64,000 nucleotides of DNA, from the NCBI RefSeq assembly GCF_000226095.1, contig NC_016475.1, forward strand, positions 1,798,001-1,862,000, given 5' to 3'. Every line of letters begins with the position of its first letter. The stretch's first letter is position 1. Below the pieces are notes generated by a model. The model searched no databases, had not been told where the DNA came from, and saw only the letters and a list, made by a program, of their open reading frames with translations. This document shows positions 47,080-58,037 of this stretch, one piece after another. The position numbers were made by a program, and so were the translations under genes. The stretch is from Thermothelomyces thermophilus ATCC 42464. Its lineage: Eukaryota > Ascomycota > Sordariomycetes > Sordariales > Chaetomiaceae.

Positions 47080-47095
47080 GGGGGGGGGGGGGGGG
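47080..47095. repeat. G16 homopolymer
   Basis: Sixteen G on the plus strand, following T6; the longest homopurine run of one base in the gene-poor block. Confidence 0.9.
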
Positions 47096-47169
47096 AGGCG
47101 GGCGGGAGGAGAGGGGGTTGGGAAACCGGGGCAGTCAGTCGAATGTCTCGGAACGGAAATCCATAACAC

Positions 47170-47229
47170 GTGTGTCTTGTGTGTCGTGTGTGTGTGTCTT
47201 GTGTGTGTCTTGTGTGTGTCATGTATGTG
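47170..47229. repeat. GT-rich minisatellite with TGTGTCT units
   Basis: Irregular units of the form TGTGTGTCT recur about five times and end in TGTGTACATACAG, a member of the palindrome family with a 2-nt insertion. Confidence 0.8.
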
Positions 47230-47583
47230 TACATACAGAGGTATGTGTGGACGGTATGGACACTTCAGAGCACAACGCAGCAAGCGCCTACTGAGATGGG
47301 ACCAAAGAGAGCCCCTGAGGGGGGCCAGCGAATCTCGTCCCGTGAGACAAGCCCAGCCGGGCTGAGGTGAGAGGGACGCGGCGGGTTGCGGCGTGGCCGG
47401 GATCACGGGGTGCGATCTGAAACAGGAAAAGAGTCAATTGTTTGGATGGCGGCTGAGAAGGCCAGCATCGTCAGAGGCTTCCTGCGAGCGAGACCTAATG
47501 AGCAGCCCCCGAGTCCGGCGTCAAGATGTACTTACTTACTGTACAGAGTACCTCTGAATCGCACTCCGCCAGTTCGTGGGCAG

Positions 47584-47603
47584 AGGGGGGAGGGGGGAGG
47601 GGG
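47584..47603. repeat. Potential G-quadruplex
   Basis: Three adjacent G runs (6, 6 and 5 G) separated by single A. The two longer runs can be split, so four tracts of three or more G are available for a quadruplex. Confidence 0.6.
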
Positions 47604-48349
47604 TATGCCAGTATTCTGAAGGTGAGTGAAGAGAGGCTCTGTTGAAACTGGGCTCCTGGAAGACGAACCACGCCAATTGATCTCGGTCTAGTTTTTACCG
47701 CAGGGTACAGATGAGTAGGATCACTCTGGCAATGTCGTAGTAATCAGAGCTCTATATTTTCAGACGAAATGATGGCTTGACCGATAGATATATTCGCATA
47801 CAGTTATTAGCAGTTCAGGTACTCGTCGCCCACAAGAGAGACTTGACACAACGACCTGTTTGATGCTAGATATTCTGGAGAGTAAACAACCGACGCACAT
47901 TGGTATATCCTGACAAAGAAAACCCTAAAGTTCCCAGCCTCTCCCTCAATCCGCAAGACCTCGCACTCAGGCAACTTGGGCCGGAGGTCATTCGGTCTGT
48001 GTGCCTCGGTGTCATGCTCGTCCTCTTGCCGGACCAGCCCGGCGACGCAACATGATCATGGCCTCACCCTAGGCATCAAACAGGGTCAGGATGTGCCTCT
48101 CATCCATACGTAGTGTCCTGTTTGTCCCTCTGCTCGGTCGGGTGAAGTTCCGTGACAACGTATTGATAAACAACCTTCTAGGATGACGCGGCAATTACCT
48201 CGCATGTGTCCCGGTACATGCCAGATCGGCGATGCTAGGTTGGGGCCGACGAGGGATGTTTCGCGTGGACCCCGGGGCAGTTCAAGGCCTCTCTGTCTAC
48301 ACTACGGAAATGCACTCCTCCCACTCTAATCAACTCAGAGAGAGGTTGT

Positions 48350-48361
48350 GTATGTACATAC
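48350..48361. repeat. GTATGTACATAC palindrome
   Basis: Exact 12-bp copy in gene-free DNA. Confidence 0.9.
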
Positions 48362-50823
48362 GAGGCGCCGTAGCACACGGAGCTTTGTTGTTCAGGGCCT
48401 CGAGGTGGGCATGGGGCAGCGGGGTGTCCTCGGTGTTTGGAAAGTGCGAGGCTTTCGCAGAGGATCTACGGGTCTGTATGTCGAGTTGCGTTTCCTTCGG
48501 TATGTCAAAGAACGTTTTCCTGATTGCTGGCCTCGGGAGACGTTGGTGCTGTGCTTCCCTCCTCCCTTCCCGAAGGTCACTGACGATCTCGTCATTCCTT
48601 CGTCGATGGAGCTGCGGCGAGTTGCGGTGTGGTGCTGTGTAGCTGACGACACACCTTAGTCGGCTCTCGGGCGATATGGTGAGATTGGCAAGCCTTCGTG
48701 GCCCTCTCTCGTCCTTCCTGTCCTTCGATGACCTCAACAATTCCTCCAGTGCCAGAGAAGCAACCAGCCCCGAAGGAGTTGGGCTGCGGTCCAATTCAGG
48801 GGGAAGTGACGTAGGATCCAGCGATCCGGTGCAACGTCAACCCAACTACAACCGGTTCTCTGGAAATTGCGTCGGGATCACTAGCGCAACGCCTGGTGGG
48901 CCAGGAACAACCGGTTTTTTTCCCCTGTGCCATTCCCTGCTTCAACTCCTGGTTGAATTTTAAGAAAAAAATTTAAAAAAAAGATAAAACAGATGAAATT
49001 GCAACGTGTAGCTGTCCCCCCTGCTGGAGCGACGAAACGGAGGAGCCGACGTCAGACGCGGAGGACTCGGACCACCGCCAGGCCATTCTCGGCTCTAGCG
49101 CAGCCAATGGCATCCAACAACCAAGCCGATGCTTTCCCAATATGGGAAGGCAAGCCCATGGCCGGTCCAAGTTTGAGACTTTCTGCTTCGTTCTTCTGGA
49201 AGAAGCGTGCAAGAATAGCCATGGAATAAGCTCGGGGACAATACTGGACAGGGGTTGAAGTCCATGCACAGGAACCGGTGTCCGCCTCGGTGGAAAGCAC
49301 GAGCGTTGCGCATCCCTGGCCAGGGCAGGGTATCGAAACAACTATAAGGCCGACCCAGCTCCACTGCACTAGTGGATCCCAGCGAACCGGGTCATGGCCC
49401 ATTGCCGGGGAGCAGTCCGGAGCGTCGGGTCAGCTTGGACGAGTCCATGTCGGGAAGAGCGTAGGATAATGCGTAGTGTACAACAGAATACGGAGTACAC
49501 TGCGTGTAACTCTCGGCGTTGCCGACTCCGTTTTGGAGAGTATCGTCTTCTGATCGCCAGTCCACGCTTGCTCCGCTCTGAGAGGGAAGATCATCGCCAA
49601 ACGGCCATGTCTGGGCCGAGATTTGCTGCCCAAACGGAACGCCTTTTCGTGAGCCCTTGTTAGTTGCCTGTCGCGATGGTACCCAGCATGATGCAATGGC
49701 CAAAGAAGCAGGACTCATCGAGAGCCTAGGCCCGTCATGTGAGAGGCAAGCAATAACATGCCCCGGCCCAACTCGCGCCGGAACTCATCTCGGTTGTCAG
49801 TCCTATGAAGCCTAACAGCATAGGCAATGTTTTGGCTGCCTTCAAGAATCCTGTTTTTGTCCGGAAGCATTGGTAGCGCCGGTGACGCGTCCCAATGTAG
49901 GAAGCAGCAACACCATCTGACCTTCCGGGCTTGACTGACTGACCGATTCTTTGAAACGCGAATTCGAGGACTTACATTGGTACTAGTGCTCCCTCCTCTT
50001 ACGGCAGCGACGTTGATCGGAAACAAAAACTTCGGCGTCGATTGTTGCTAGCATCTTGGAAAGGCTTCTTCCAGGATTTCTTGATGCAAGCAGTGAGGCC
50101 GTAAGTCGGATCGAATCAATTAGCAAAAACCGTAGTCCTGTTCCTGGACTCAATTGAACGAAAAAGAAGCCTATACGAACAGCTTTCGGCTTTGTCGATG
50201 ACCGCTTCCTCCGGGAAGTATTCCGTACATGGAAATAAAACGCGAAAACAGTCGTAGATCATCCAGGAATCGACCTAAGTTGATGGGGCCGTCGAAACTT
50301 CAATTGGCTATTCACGAGACTTGAGAATGAAAATAAGGCTGGAAAGAACACCGAGCTCAGTCTGCCAATCCAGGTAAGAGCTATCGAGCAGGTGAACCGC
50401 TTGCGAGAGCCCACTTTATATGGTCTGTGCATAGTATCTTGACTGCCCCACCTTCAATCTTCGATCCGACTCGAGGGAAGCGCGGGGCCTTCCCAGATAC
50501 GACCTGAATTGAGTGAGTATCAGTGAGTCATGCTGAGTCATACTTAAATTTAATCGCAGCGCCTCTTTTGGTGGACATTTGTCTCGTCCGTGGCGAGTGT
50601 TCGCTCCCGACCGGTGCTTTTTAGGTTTGGGGAGGTATTGAGAAAGTCGGGACTTGAAAAAGAGCTGGTGGTAATTGGCGTTTCGGCGTCTGGGAGGATC
50701 CGTTACACTGCGGCTTCATTTCATTGCGAAGCGCCCTTTGCGGCTTTCTTCGGACCTGTTTCTCCATCTTCGCTCACACAGTATCGCATCGTTCATTATC
50801 GAGAATTAATCCCCTTGACAACA

Positions 50824-53196
50824 ATGATTTCCATTCGGCCACGTGGTGGTGCTTCACCGAGATCTAGCAGGCAAGCCGTGGCCGCGGCCCCGTCCTCTCG
50901 CGTCGTCCCGAAGCCGGTCCCCGAACGAGAGACCAAGGATGCAAGGGGCTACCAGATCGAGCAGCTGAGGCGCCGATATAGCCCCCAGGAGACCGACCTG
51001 GGCAACGGGGAGACATCCTTCCTCTTCCACTTGAAGCCCTCTGACCCGGACTTCCCATTCGACCTGGACCACCTGGAGTGTGACCTTCGCATCCCGGAGA
51101 CTTACCCAAAGGAGGCGCCCCGCCTTCTGGTCAAGAACAAGAATATCCCCAGAGGCTTTGCCATCAACATCGAGAAGGGCTGGGATGCCCTCGTGCAGGA
51201 GAAGCGCGGTGCAACCTTGCTCTCTCTAACCAATGCTCTCGACAGGAGGCTAGAGTCGCTCTTGTCGGAACAAAAGGCTGAGACGGTCAAGTTGACAATA
51301 TTCAAGGACACCCGGCATTTGAACGATGAACCTGTTGCCGAACCGGCGCCGCAGCCTGCCAAACCGGTCGCGAAGCCGCCTGTTAGCCGGCCTTACGTCC
51401 CGGAGGAGTCGTATACCAAAGATCAGATCGCCGAGGCCAAAGCGCGACGAGCTCAAGATGTGAGGCAGCTCGAGGCCCGCTTGAGTCGGTTGCCAGTCTA
51501 TCAGAAGTCTAGCGATGGCATCATCTACACCTTGTCCCTGGAACCCAAACGCAGGGCGAGTCTCCCCACCGGCCTCCAGCCGGTCCAGTCTGTCCAGCTG
51601 ATCATCCCGCTTCTCTATCCGCTGCAACCACTAAGGATTCTGCTCAACGATGTCGACTCCGAGGTTGCCGAGCCTATCGAAGAGCTTTTTGCGCAGAAGG
51701 CAGCCGAGCAGAAACATATGTCGCTGACGAGCCACCTGAACTATCTCGCCCAAAACCTGCACGTGCTGGCGAAGGAAGCCCAGAAGCCTCCTGTCGAGGC
51801 CGTCGCAAATCCCGAGGTTCAAGCTGCACCGAGCCAAGAGGCGGAGCAGGCGGAGCACACATCAACTTTGGACCAGGGAAAGGGCCATATCCATGTCATC
51901 CCCCGCCCGCCGGAATGGGCCTCCGACGACAGCACCGACGATTCGGGCTCCGAAGACGGCTCAGATGCCGAGGACGGCGAGGATGGAGGCGCCGATATTG
52001 AACCGCAACAGGCACAGGCTGAGGCCGGCCCGAGCCTGCCCACCCAAACACCGGAACGCGGAACTGCAATCTTGTTCCCTTCTATCGAGCTCTACGGCGT
52101 CGAGCTCCTCCAGGTCTCCGTTCTCAATCTCAACGTCAAATGTGACCGCTGCAAAACGGTGAACGAAATAACCGGGCTGAAAGACAATATCGAGAAAACC
52201 AGCAGCTGCAAGAAATGCGCCGTCCCTTTCTCTGTCCGTTTTCGTCAGGAGCTCATTCACCAGAACTCGAGCCGTGCAGGCTTTATCGATGCGGTCGGCT
52301 GCACAGTGTCCGACCTACTGCCAAGGTAAACAAGAACCCCCTTCCCCTTTCCCCCACCTCCTTTTTGTCCTTCTTCTTCTTCTCTACTCCGTCTTTTTTT
52401 TTAAAAAAAAAAAAAGTGTTCGTGAGCACAACAAAGTAAAGGTTATCTGACCAACCCTCCGTTCTCCTCCAGTACCTTCAACCCGACCTGTGCCGCCTGT
52501 TCGACCCCGTCCCCGGCGGGGCTGACCTCGGTCCGCGGCGAGACGACCACCAACGTGTGCCGCGAGTGCCACGCCCGCTTCACCTTTGCCCTGCCCGACG
52601 TCAAGTTCCTCGCGTACGCGCCCGGCGCCGGCAGCGGCCGCCCGCTCCCCGCCGCCCCCGGCCCCCGGCGCAGGCAGGAGAGGCTGGGCCTGCGCGCGGG
52701 CGAGCCGCTGCCCGACCGCGGCGCGTGCGCCCACTACCGCCGCAGCCACCGCTGGTTCCGCTTCTCCTGCTGCTCCAAGGTGTACCCCTGCGACCGCTGC
52801 CACGACGCCGCCGAGTCGCACACCAACGAGTGGGCGAGCCGGATGGTCTGTGGCTGGTGCAGCCGCGAGCAGAGGTATAGCCCCGAAAGCTGGTATGTTT
52901 GTTCACTCTTTCCCTTCCCCCCCCTCCCCCTTCTCCTTCCTTTTCCCTTCGTCCTCTTTCCTTTCCTCCTCACCCTCTGTTCCTTTCCCCAACCCCCTAG
53001 ACAAGACTTGGTTTCGTGAAGCACAGTCGCTGACATCACGGGGCCGGGATCAAGTGCGTTTTGCGGAAGGAGTGTCATTGGGAATAGAGGAAAGGGATAT
53101 TGGGAGGGTGGAAAAGGCACGAGGGATCCGCGGCTTATGAGGAGGGGGGATAAGAGGAAATACAAACGGCTGGGCGCGCAGAAGAAGGAGACGTGA
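50824..53196 (+). CDS. CHY zinc-finger protein with RWD-like N-terminal region
   Basis: Fungal CHY-type zinc-finger protein of 687 aa. Exons are 50824-52325, 52473-52892 and 53055-53196; introns are 147 and 162 nt with CTGAC branch points, and the sum is divisible by three. Residues ~35-130 look like an RWD-type alpha/beta fold (YQIEQLRRRYS, DLDHLECDLRIPETYPKEAP). A second similar region spans about 215-310. An acidic linker (DDSTDDSGSEDGSDAEDGED) precedes CX2C pairs near 435-465 and at 507/510 and 530/533. The CHY finger begins at Cys586 (CAHYRRSHRWFRF) and continues through CCSKVYPCDRC, HTNEW and CGWC into exon 3. There CAFCGRSVIG completes it, followed by YWEGGKGTRDPRLM and a basic tail ending KKET. 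The acceptor at 53054 was chosen because the nearer TAG at 52999-53001 would give an immediate stop. CHY domains occur in RCHY1-type ligases and Hot13; no RING is seen here. Function unknown. Confidence 0.86.
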
Positions 53197-53863
53197 CGGG
53201 AGTGAGCTCTACAGAGAGCTGAGCGGGGGACGTTGTTTTCGTGTTTCTCAATTCAAGCCACGAGGGCCGTTGAGATATCACCGGCAAGCTCCTTACCCAC
53301 GAGTAGGGTCCGGCTAACGACGCCTTTGCCACCTTCGATTGCTCACAAGTACAGAACCTCTGCTTGGTCGAGGTGCGTTTTTAGAGGAGTGGAGTTGAAG
53401 GTCAAACCGCTTCGACGATATTGTTTACAGGCTACCGCATCTGGCCTGGGCTGCAAGGGGACCGTGCCTCTGCGTGGCCTGTGACAGAAAAATACTTCGT
53501 GGGAATCGATCTGTGCGCCTCAAGTCAAAGGGCAGGCAAGTGGACCACGGGTACATACTCCCCTTCTGTATCTGCAGTATGCGAGGGAACCATCTGGACC
53601 AGACACTACCAACTAAATCTTCCAGGCACTAGACCCCGATAGACACGGAGGTGTTGGGGGACTTGACGACTAACCAACCTCCCAGACGGCCCGTACCCCC
53701 ATGAATCATGGCGCTGCGGAAGCAAAGATGCTGCATAGGGGGAGCGCCGTGATGAGACGAGAGAAAACGTGATTTCACAGCAAGAAGGATTTGACATCGA
53801 TTGGCTGTCCATCCACCACAGCCCAAGACCAAGCCCTAACACAGGGGGCCAAGAGTGGAGATG

Positions 53864-53883
53864 GTATGTATGTACATACATAC
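53864..53883. repeat. Perfect 20-bp palindrome of the GTATGTACATAC family
   Basis: GTATGTATGT plus its exact reverse complement with no spacer. The 12-bp core is at 53868-53879. Confidence 0.95.
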
Positions 53884-54685
53884 GTACGTGACTATCGTCA
53901 GATCCCAACCCCATCAGAGACTTTCTGCTCTCAGCACGGAAGTCAATCTACATCTTCCTTCCTCGATGCAGAGTACTCAAGGTCAGGCATTAAGGTCTAC
54001 AGACCTCACCGAGTCCAATACCAGAACAACAATAACTGGTCATCTGGGTTCACTCACGATGGGTGAGGTGATGAGGCGGGGTAGTATATGCAATGCCAGT
54101 TGGCATCCCCAAGTGTCACAAGGCTAGAAGACACGAGGGCATCTCAAGGCGGCAGTCGAGGCGCGAAAAAAATTAAAGATTATCAGAAAATAGAAAAAAA
54201 ATTGGGTTCGTAAAATACCCAAGTAGGTGATAAGACCGGTCCCAGGTGTTTGGGCCCTCGGCGATGGATTGGCCCGGAGAGAAGCTGCAGTCGAGATGCA
54301 AGGTGACCCGGACAGATGCTTGACGCGCAGGGCGGCAGGCAGCGTGATCCGGCTGGGCTGCAGCGGCATCACGATCACGATCCAGCAGCACAGCAACAAG
54401 TGCGTGCCCCGGGGGGAGGGAGGTGGGCCGGCGCAGGCCAACGAGATGCCAGCCCCCCGTTTGCGCCATGCATGCGGACGGGTTCCAGGCAACCTCTGCT
54501 GCTGCTGCTTTGCTTGACCGGTCTCTCGCGGCGTGGAATCATGTGGGTGTCTGAAGAGAAAGGTTCCGAGGGTGCGCACACAAACGAGCGCTGGCTGGCC
54601 ACGTCAGGTTGGAGGAGGAGGCGGAGGAGTTTAGTTACTGACGTCCCGCACGCGCTTTGCGGTGCGGCGAGGTGCAGTGAGGCAT

Positions 54686-54747
54686 GTCATGGTATGGCAT
54701 GGAATGGCATGGCATGGCGCGGTGCGGTGCGGTGCGGTGCGGTGCGG
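54686..54747. repeat. Pentanucleotide array switching from ATGGC to GGTGC units
   Basis: Imperfect ATGGC/ATGGA units run to about 54717, then at least five perfect GGTGC units follow (54721-54745). Both halves keep a 5-bp period. Confidence 0.85.
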
Positions 54748-55870
54748 ATAACGGGTTGGGCGCCAATCCGCTGTCTTGGCCCGCGTCTGATGACCTCGAT
54801 CATCTACTTACTGCTGTCCGTCACGGCTCGAGACCGCAGTTGAGCAGGCGAGAAGGAAGCGCTGCTGCTAGTTTTTCCAAGGCTACCTTCGTAATTGCCC
54901 GGTTTGCATGCCTCTGGGCTGGGGGCCTGCCTTCGGTTCAGGGCAAAGGCGAGAGAGACTGGCCTGTGGCGGCCGACGACGTAGGCGAGCTGGTGTTGAG
55001 AACGGCGAATTTCGCGGATACGGGGCTGCGTTTCCTTGATTTTGCTGCATTCCCGCGGCCCTTTGCCAGAGTCTACCGCGGTCCGCGGGCACAATGACGA
55101 GTTGACAATCGAGCGGTGTAGGAAGAAGGAGGGCATACTAGGTAGGTGGCGTCGCATATGGCATTACTCACCTGGCGACAGACTGATGAGTTGGCATTCT
55201 GGGGCCGGGCCAGGTGACCTCGGGACCTCCACGGTTACCCTCAACGCACCCGCCCGCGAGGCTAGCGAGCCCAGCGAGAAGGTTGGCAACACACCCTCAG
55301 CGCTCGAGGTAACCCTCTTCAATCTTTAGGGCGGACCTTACACTTCTGCGGATTGGGGGAAGGGGCGGGACGGGGAGAGGAAGGAAGGCGGGACGCCGAA
55401 CCGAGCCCGCGGCCCCATGTGACTTAGCTCTGCAAGTTCTGCCTGCCTCGGCCGCTACCTAATATCGAGACCCGCTAGTGCTGCTGTGTAACGAATTTGG
55501 CAACGTAACGGAGAAATCGAAAGAAGCGGTTCTGGGGTCGATATGGTTCTGAAATGAATCTAATCTACTTGTACTGGAGAATCTGGCCACCTGGTTGCCC
55601 CTCTCGCTGGTCGGAACGCACACCGACGGCGGCTATCGCTTGGTGCATCTCCAACAAAACATGTCCGAATGCATCACCAAACGTGTCAGCTGGGTCCAAA
55701 CAAAGGTCCCCGCAGCAAACCACAAGGTGAGACATCAGGGTCCAAGTGTGGAGGCTACAACCCTCACGTACTTGTATTGTCGTGTTCACGGTGCAGATAT
55801 GCAATCAGATTGGTTGGTCGCCTACGGAAGTCTGCCAATGATGCCAAACGGTTCTGGTTCCTGAAGGTAC

Positions 55871-55884
55871 TGTATGTACATACA
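55871..55884. repeat. 14-bp palindrome TGTATGTACATACA
   Basis: Exact copy of the core plus one extra base pair on each side, followed by further ATAC units. Confidence 0.9.
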
Positions 55885-56359
55885 TACATACCTTCTGACC
55901 AGAAAAAAAATGAAGCAAAAAAAAAAAAAATCGATAAATTCAGTCCGCAAAATCCTCGAATAATACACAGAATAAACGGTAGGCAGACGGACAAGACGGA
56001 CACCACCACAGATCAAAACGGTTATCACGATTGGGATCATGGAATCCCTAACTTCACCATCGAGCATACCTAACAAAGCCCCCAGCCTCCCTCTGAGCCC
56101 GGATCAACCAAGTAAGCAGGGGCGTGGCGCGGCGCACTGCCACAGCTCAGGTGTGCTCTCAGGTATCTCAAGCACAGACGCAGTAGCAGCCACAATCACG
56201 CGCTGTAGGGATTCTTCAGCAACAAAAATAGGTAGCTTTCTAAAATAGATGGTGCCGCATTTGGAAAGCTGCTGCCCGCGGGCATCATCACATCGAGAAA
56301 AATGAAAACCCAAGGTAGCCATCACAATGTACTAAGAACGAATCATACCTCCATGCCAG

Positions 56360-56371
56360 GTATGTACATAC
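56360..56371. repeat. GTATGTACATAC palindrome
   Basis: Exact 12-bp copy in the convergent intergenic region. Confidence 0.9.
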
Positions 56372-57668
56372 ACACGTATCCGTATGCATGAAAGGAATAT
56401 CCACTTGCTTCCCATCGTTGCCCGTCTCCATAACCGGAACCGACCATGAACAACCCCCCTCCCCCCCCCCACGTCGGCTGGACGTCATTCAAGCCACATT
56501 TTCATCACACAAACACAACACCAGGTACCAATCAGGACTGGGAAGGGGACCGCGTTTCCTGTTCTCCGTATACTTTCTTCATCCCTTGTTGAATCCGCAG
56601 GGATGAGGTGCCACTGGGGCGGGAGGTTCTCGATGACCAAGGTAGTACCACATCTTGGAGAGTTCGAGTACATACAACGCAAGGGGTGAAATGAGTTCCG
56701 TATGGGCCTCGTGACTATCACAGGAACGTACAAGCAACGGCGTACACACACGTCCTCCCTCACTAGCACAGCATGGAGCACGAGATGGCATACATCGCCG
56801 GGTTCCAGAATGCAGCCATGCATCCATCCATCCATCCGGTTGCGGCACCAGCGGCGGCACCAGCGGCAGCACCGCCACCACCAGCAAACGAATGCCTGCC
56901 GTGACAAGATCGGTGTGCGTTACCCAAGGAACGGTATGCACGTCGCTTCAGCCTGAGTCGGGGAGAGCGAGAGAGAAATGCGTGTGTGAGTGTGTGCGCC
57001 TGTTTGTGTCTGTGTGAGGAGAACTAGGAACCCCAAGAACTGGAGAAGATATGATGTATATGTCCGCGGCCGAGAGCTACAACTACACGGGCTGCGGATA
57101 AGCGGTGTCCCATGGCCGTATCCCAGGGTATGTATAGTACACAAAAGTCCAAGGAAGTAAAAGGGACGTGGTAGAACTATCCTCCTGTCAGAGAACACAC
57201 TGGCTGTGAGCTTCAAAGGCGGTGTCTCATGCTCGCCTGCCACCACTTTGATGCTCTTGCCTGGCAACGAGACTTGTTTACTTAGCGCTGATGTTCCTTG
57301 GAGCCAGACCACGCAAAACGAGCATACATGCCCTCATAGATATCAAAAAGGAGAGCATTGCTTGTTGGCGCTGCGTTTCACGAGGTAATGAGCATGAGAA
57401 CGATTAGCGTCAACAGGAAGGGAAGAAGTAATCTGGTTCAAGAGTTGATGGACAAGATGAGGAAGCGAAACAACGATAAAAAGAAACTAGGTATCCATCA
57501 GAAACTAGAGATTCATCACCCCATTCGAAAGTAAACAGTCGGTAACATGCTCTTTGAACGCTGCGCAATCCTTAAAACGACACCCGGCCTCCCATCACTT
57601 CTCCCAACTACCCGTTCCATCCATCGCCGCCCCGTCGTCCCTGAGCAAAAATATCAAATCCCCACCTA

Positions 57669-58037
57669 CTTCGACATGCCACTACTTCCGCCGCTGCCGG
57701 ATTTCTTGAAACCCCATAGGTTCTTCAGACCTTGCAGCCCCTTAATACGCTTCTCCTCCTTCCTCCGTTTCCGCCTCTGCGCTGGCGTCTCGTGACCGCC
57801 CTCCGCCTCAGCAACGACAGCAGCCGCATCGCTCCCCTTAACCGTACTCCCTTTCTTGCCACCAGGGCTGCCAAGTAAAGTCTCCCGCCCAGAGTCGTCA
57901 TCCACGCGCTGTGAATCCATCGACCACACACCGCGGTCACCAGCTCCGAGTCGGTCATGCGCCTCCTTCCCGGTCCTTACCTTGCTTTCTCCACCCGTGA
58001 CACTACTATCCGGGGCCGTGTCTCGCGGCGACTGGTC
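57669..58037 (-). other. Open frame continuing in phase beyond the LSB5 stop codon
   Basis: Directly after the LSB5 TAG (58040-58038) the same frame stays open for 123 codons to a stop at 57668-57666. The translation looks protein-like: DTAPDSSVTGGESK near its start, then a Gly/Ser/Lys segment, the basic run QRRKRRKEEKRIKGL, and LKNLWGFKKSGSGG near the end. A good donor (AAG/GTAAGG at 57980) and an in-phase acceptor (TTCACAG ending at 57909) lie inside it and would remove 72 nt. It could be a read-through or alternatively spliced C-terminus, or a chance frame in GC-rich 3' sequence. No upstream ATG suggests a separate gene. Confidence 0.4.

Larger units (their letters stand above)
32884..50823. 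other. Gene-poor block, 17.9 kb
   Basis: No supported protein-coding, tRNA or rRNA gene was found here. Open frames up to 213 codons exist (for example near 34964-35605), but they overlap frames on the other strand, lack domains, and show no splice-supported extension. The block should hold the promoter of the DUF1752 gene at its left end and that of the CHY gene at its right end. It is dense in simple repeats (GT, CA, GA, TAC and 7-bp types), poly-G runs and palindromes with core GTATGTACATAC. No transposon coding remnants were recognised. Confidence 0.55.
53197..57665. other. Convergent intergenic region, 4.5 kb
   Basis: This segment separates the 3' ends of the CHY gene (+) and LSB5 (-). 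It has no supported gene. It contains three exact GTATGTACATAC copies, a pentanucleotide tandem array (54686-54747), a C10 run at 56461-56470, (CATC)4 at 56821-56836, and an interrupted (CACCAG)-type run near 56847-56873. The part next to 57665 may be coding in an extended form of LSB5. Confidence 0.5.

Noticed and set aside
37111-49506. Two copies of an 18-mer (TACGGAATACACTGCGTG and a one-mismatch copy)
   Set aside because: Among all pairs of positions in 64 kb, a few 18-mers with one mismatch are expected by chance, so this pair alone is not evidence for a repeat family.
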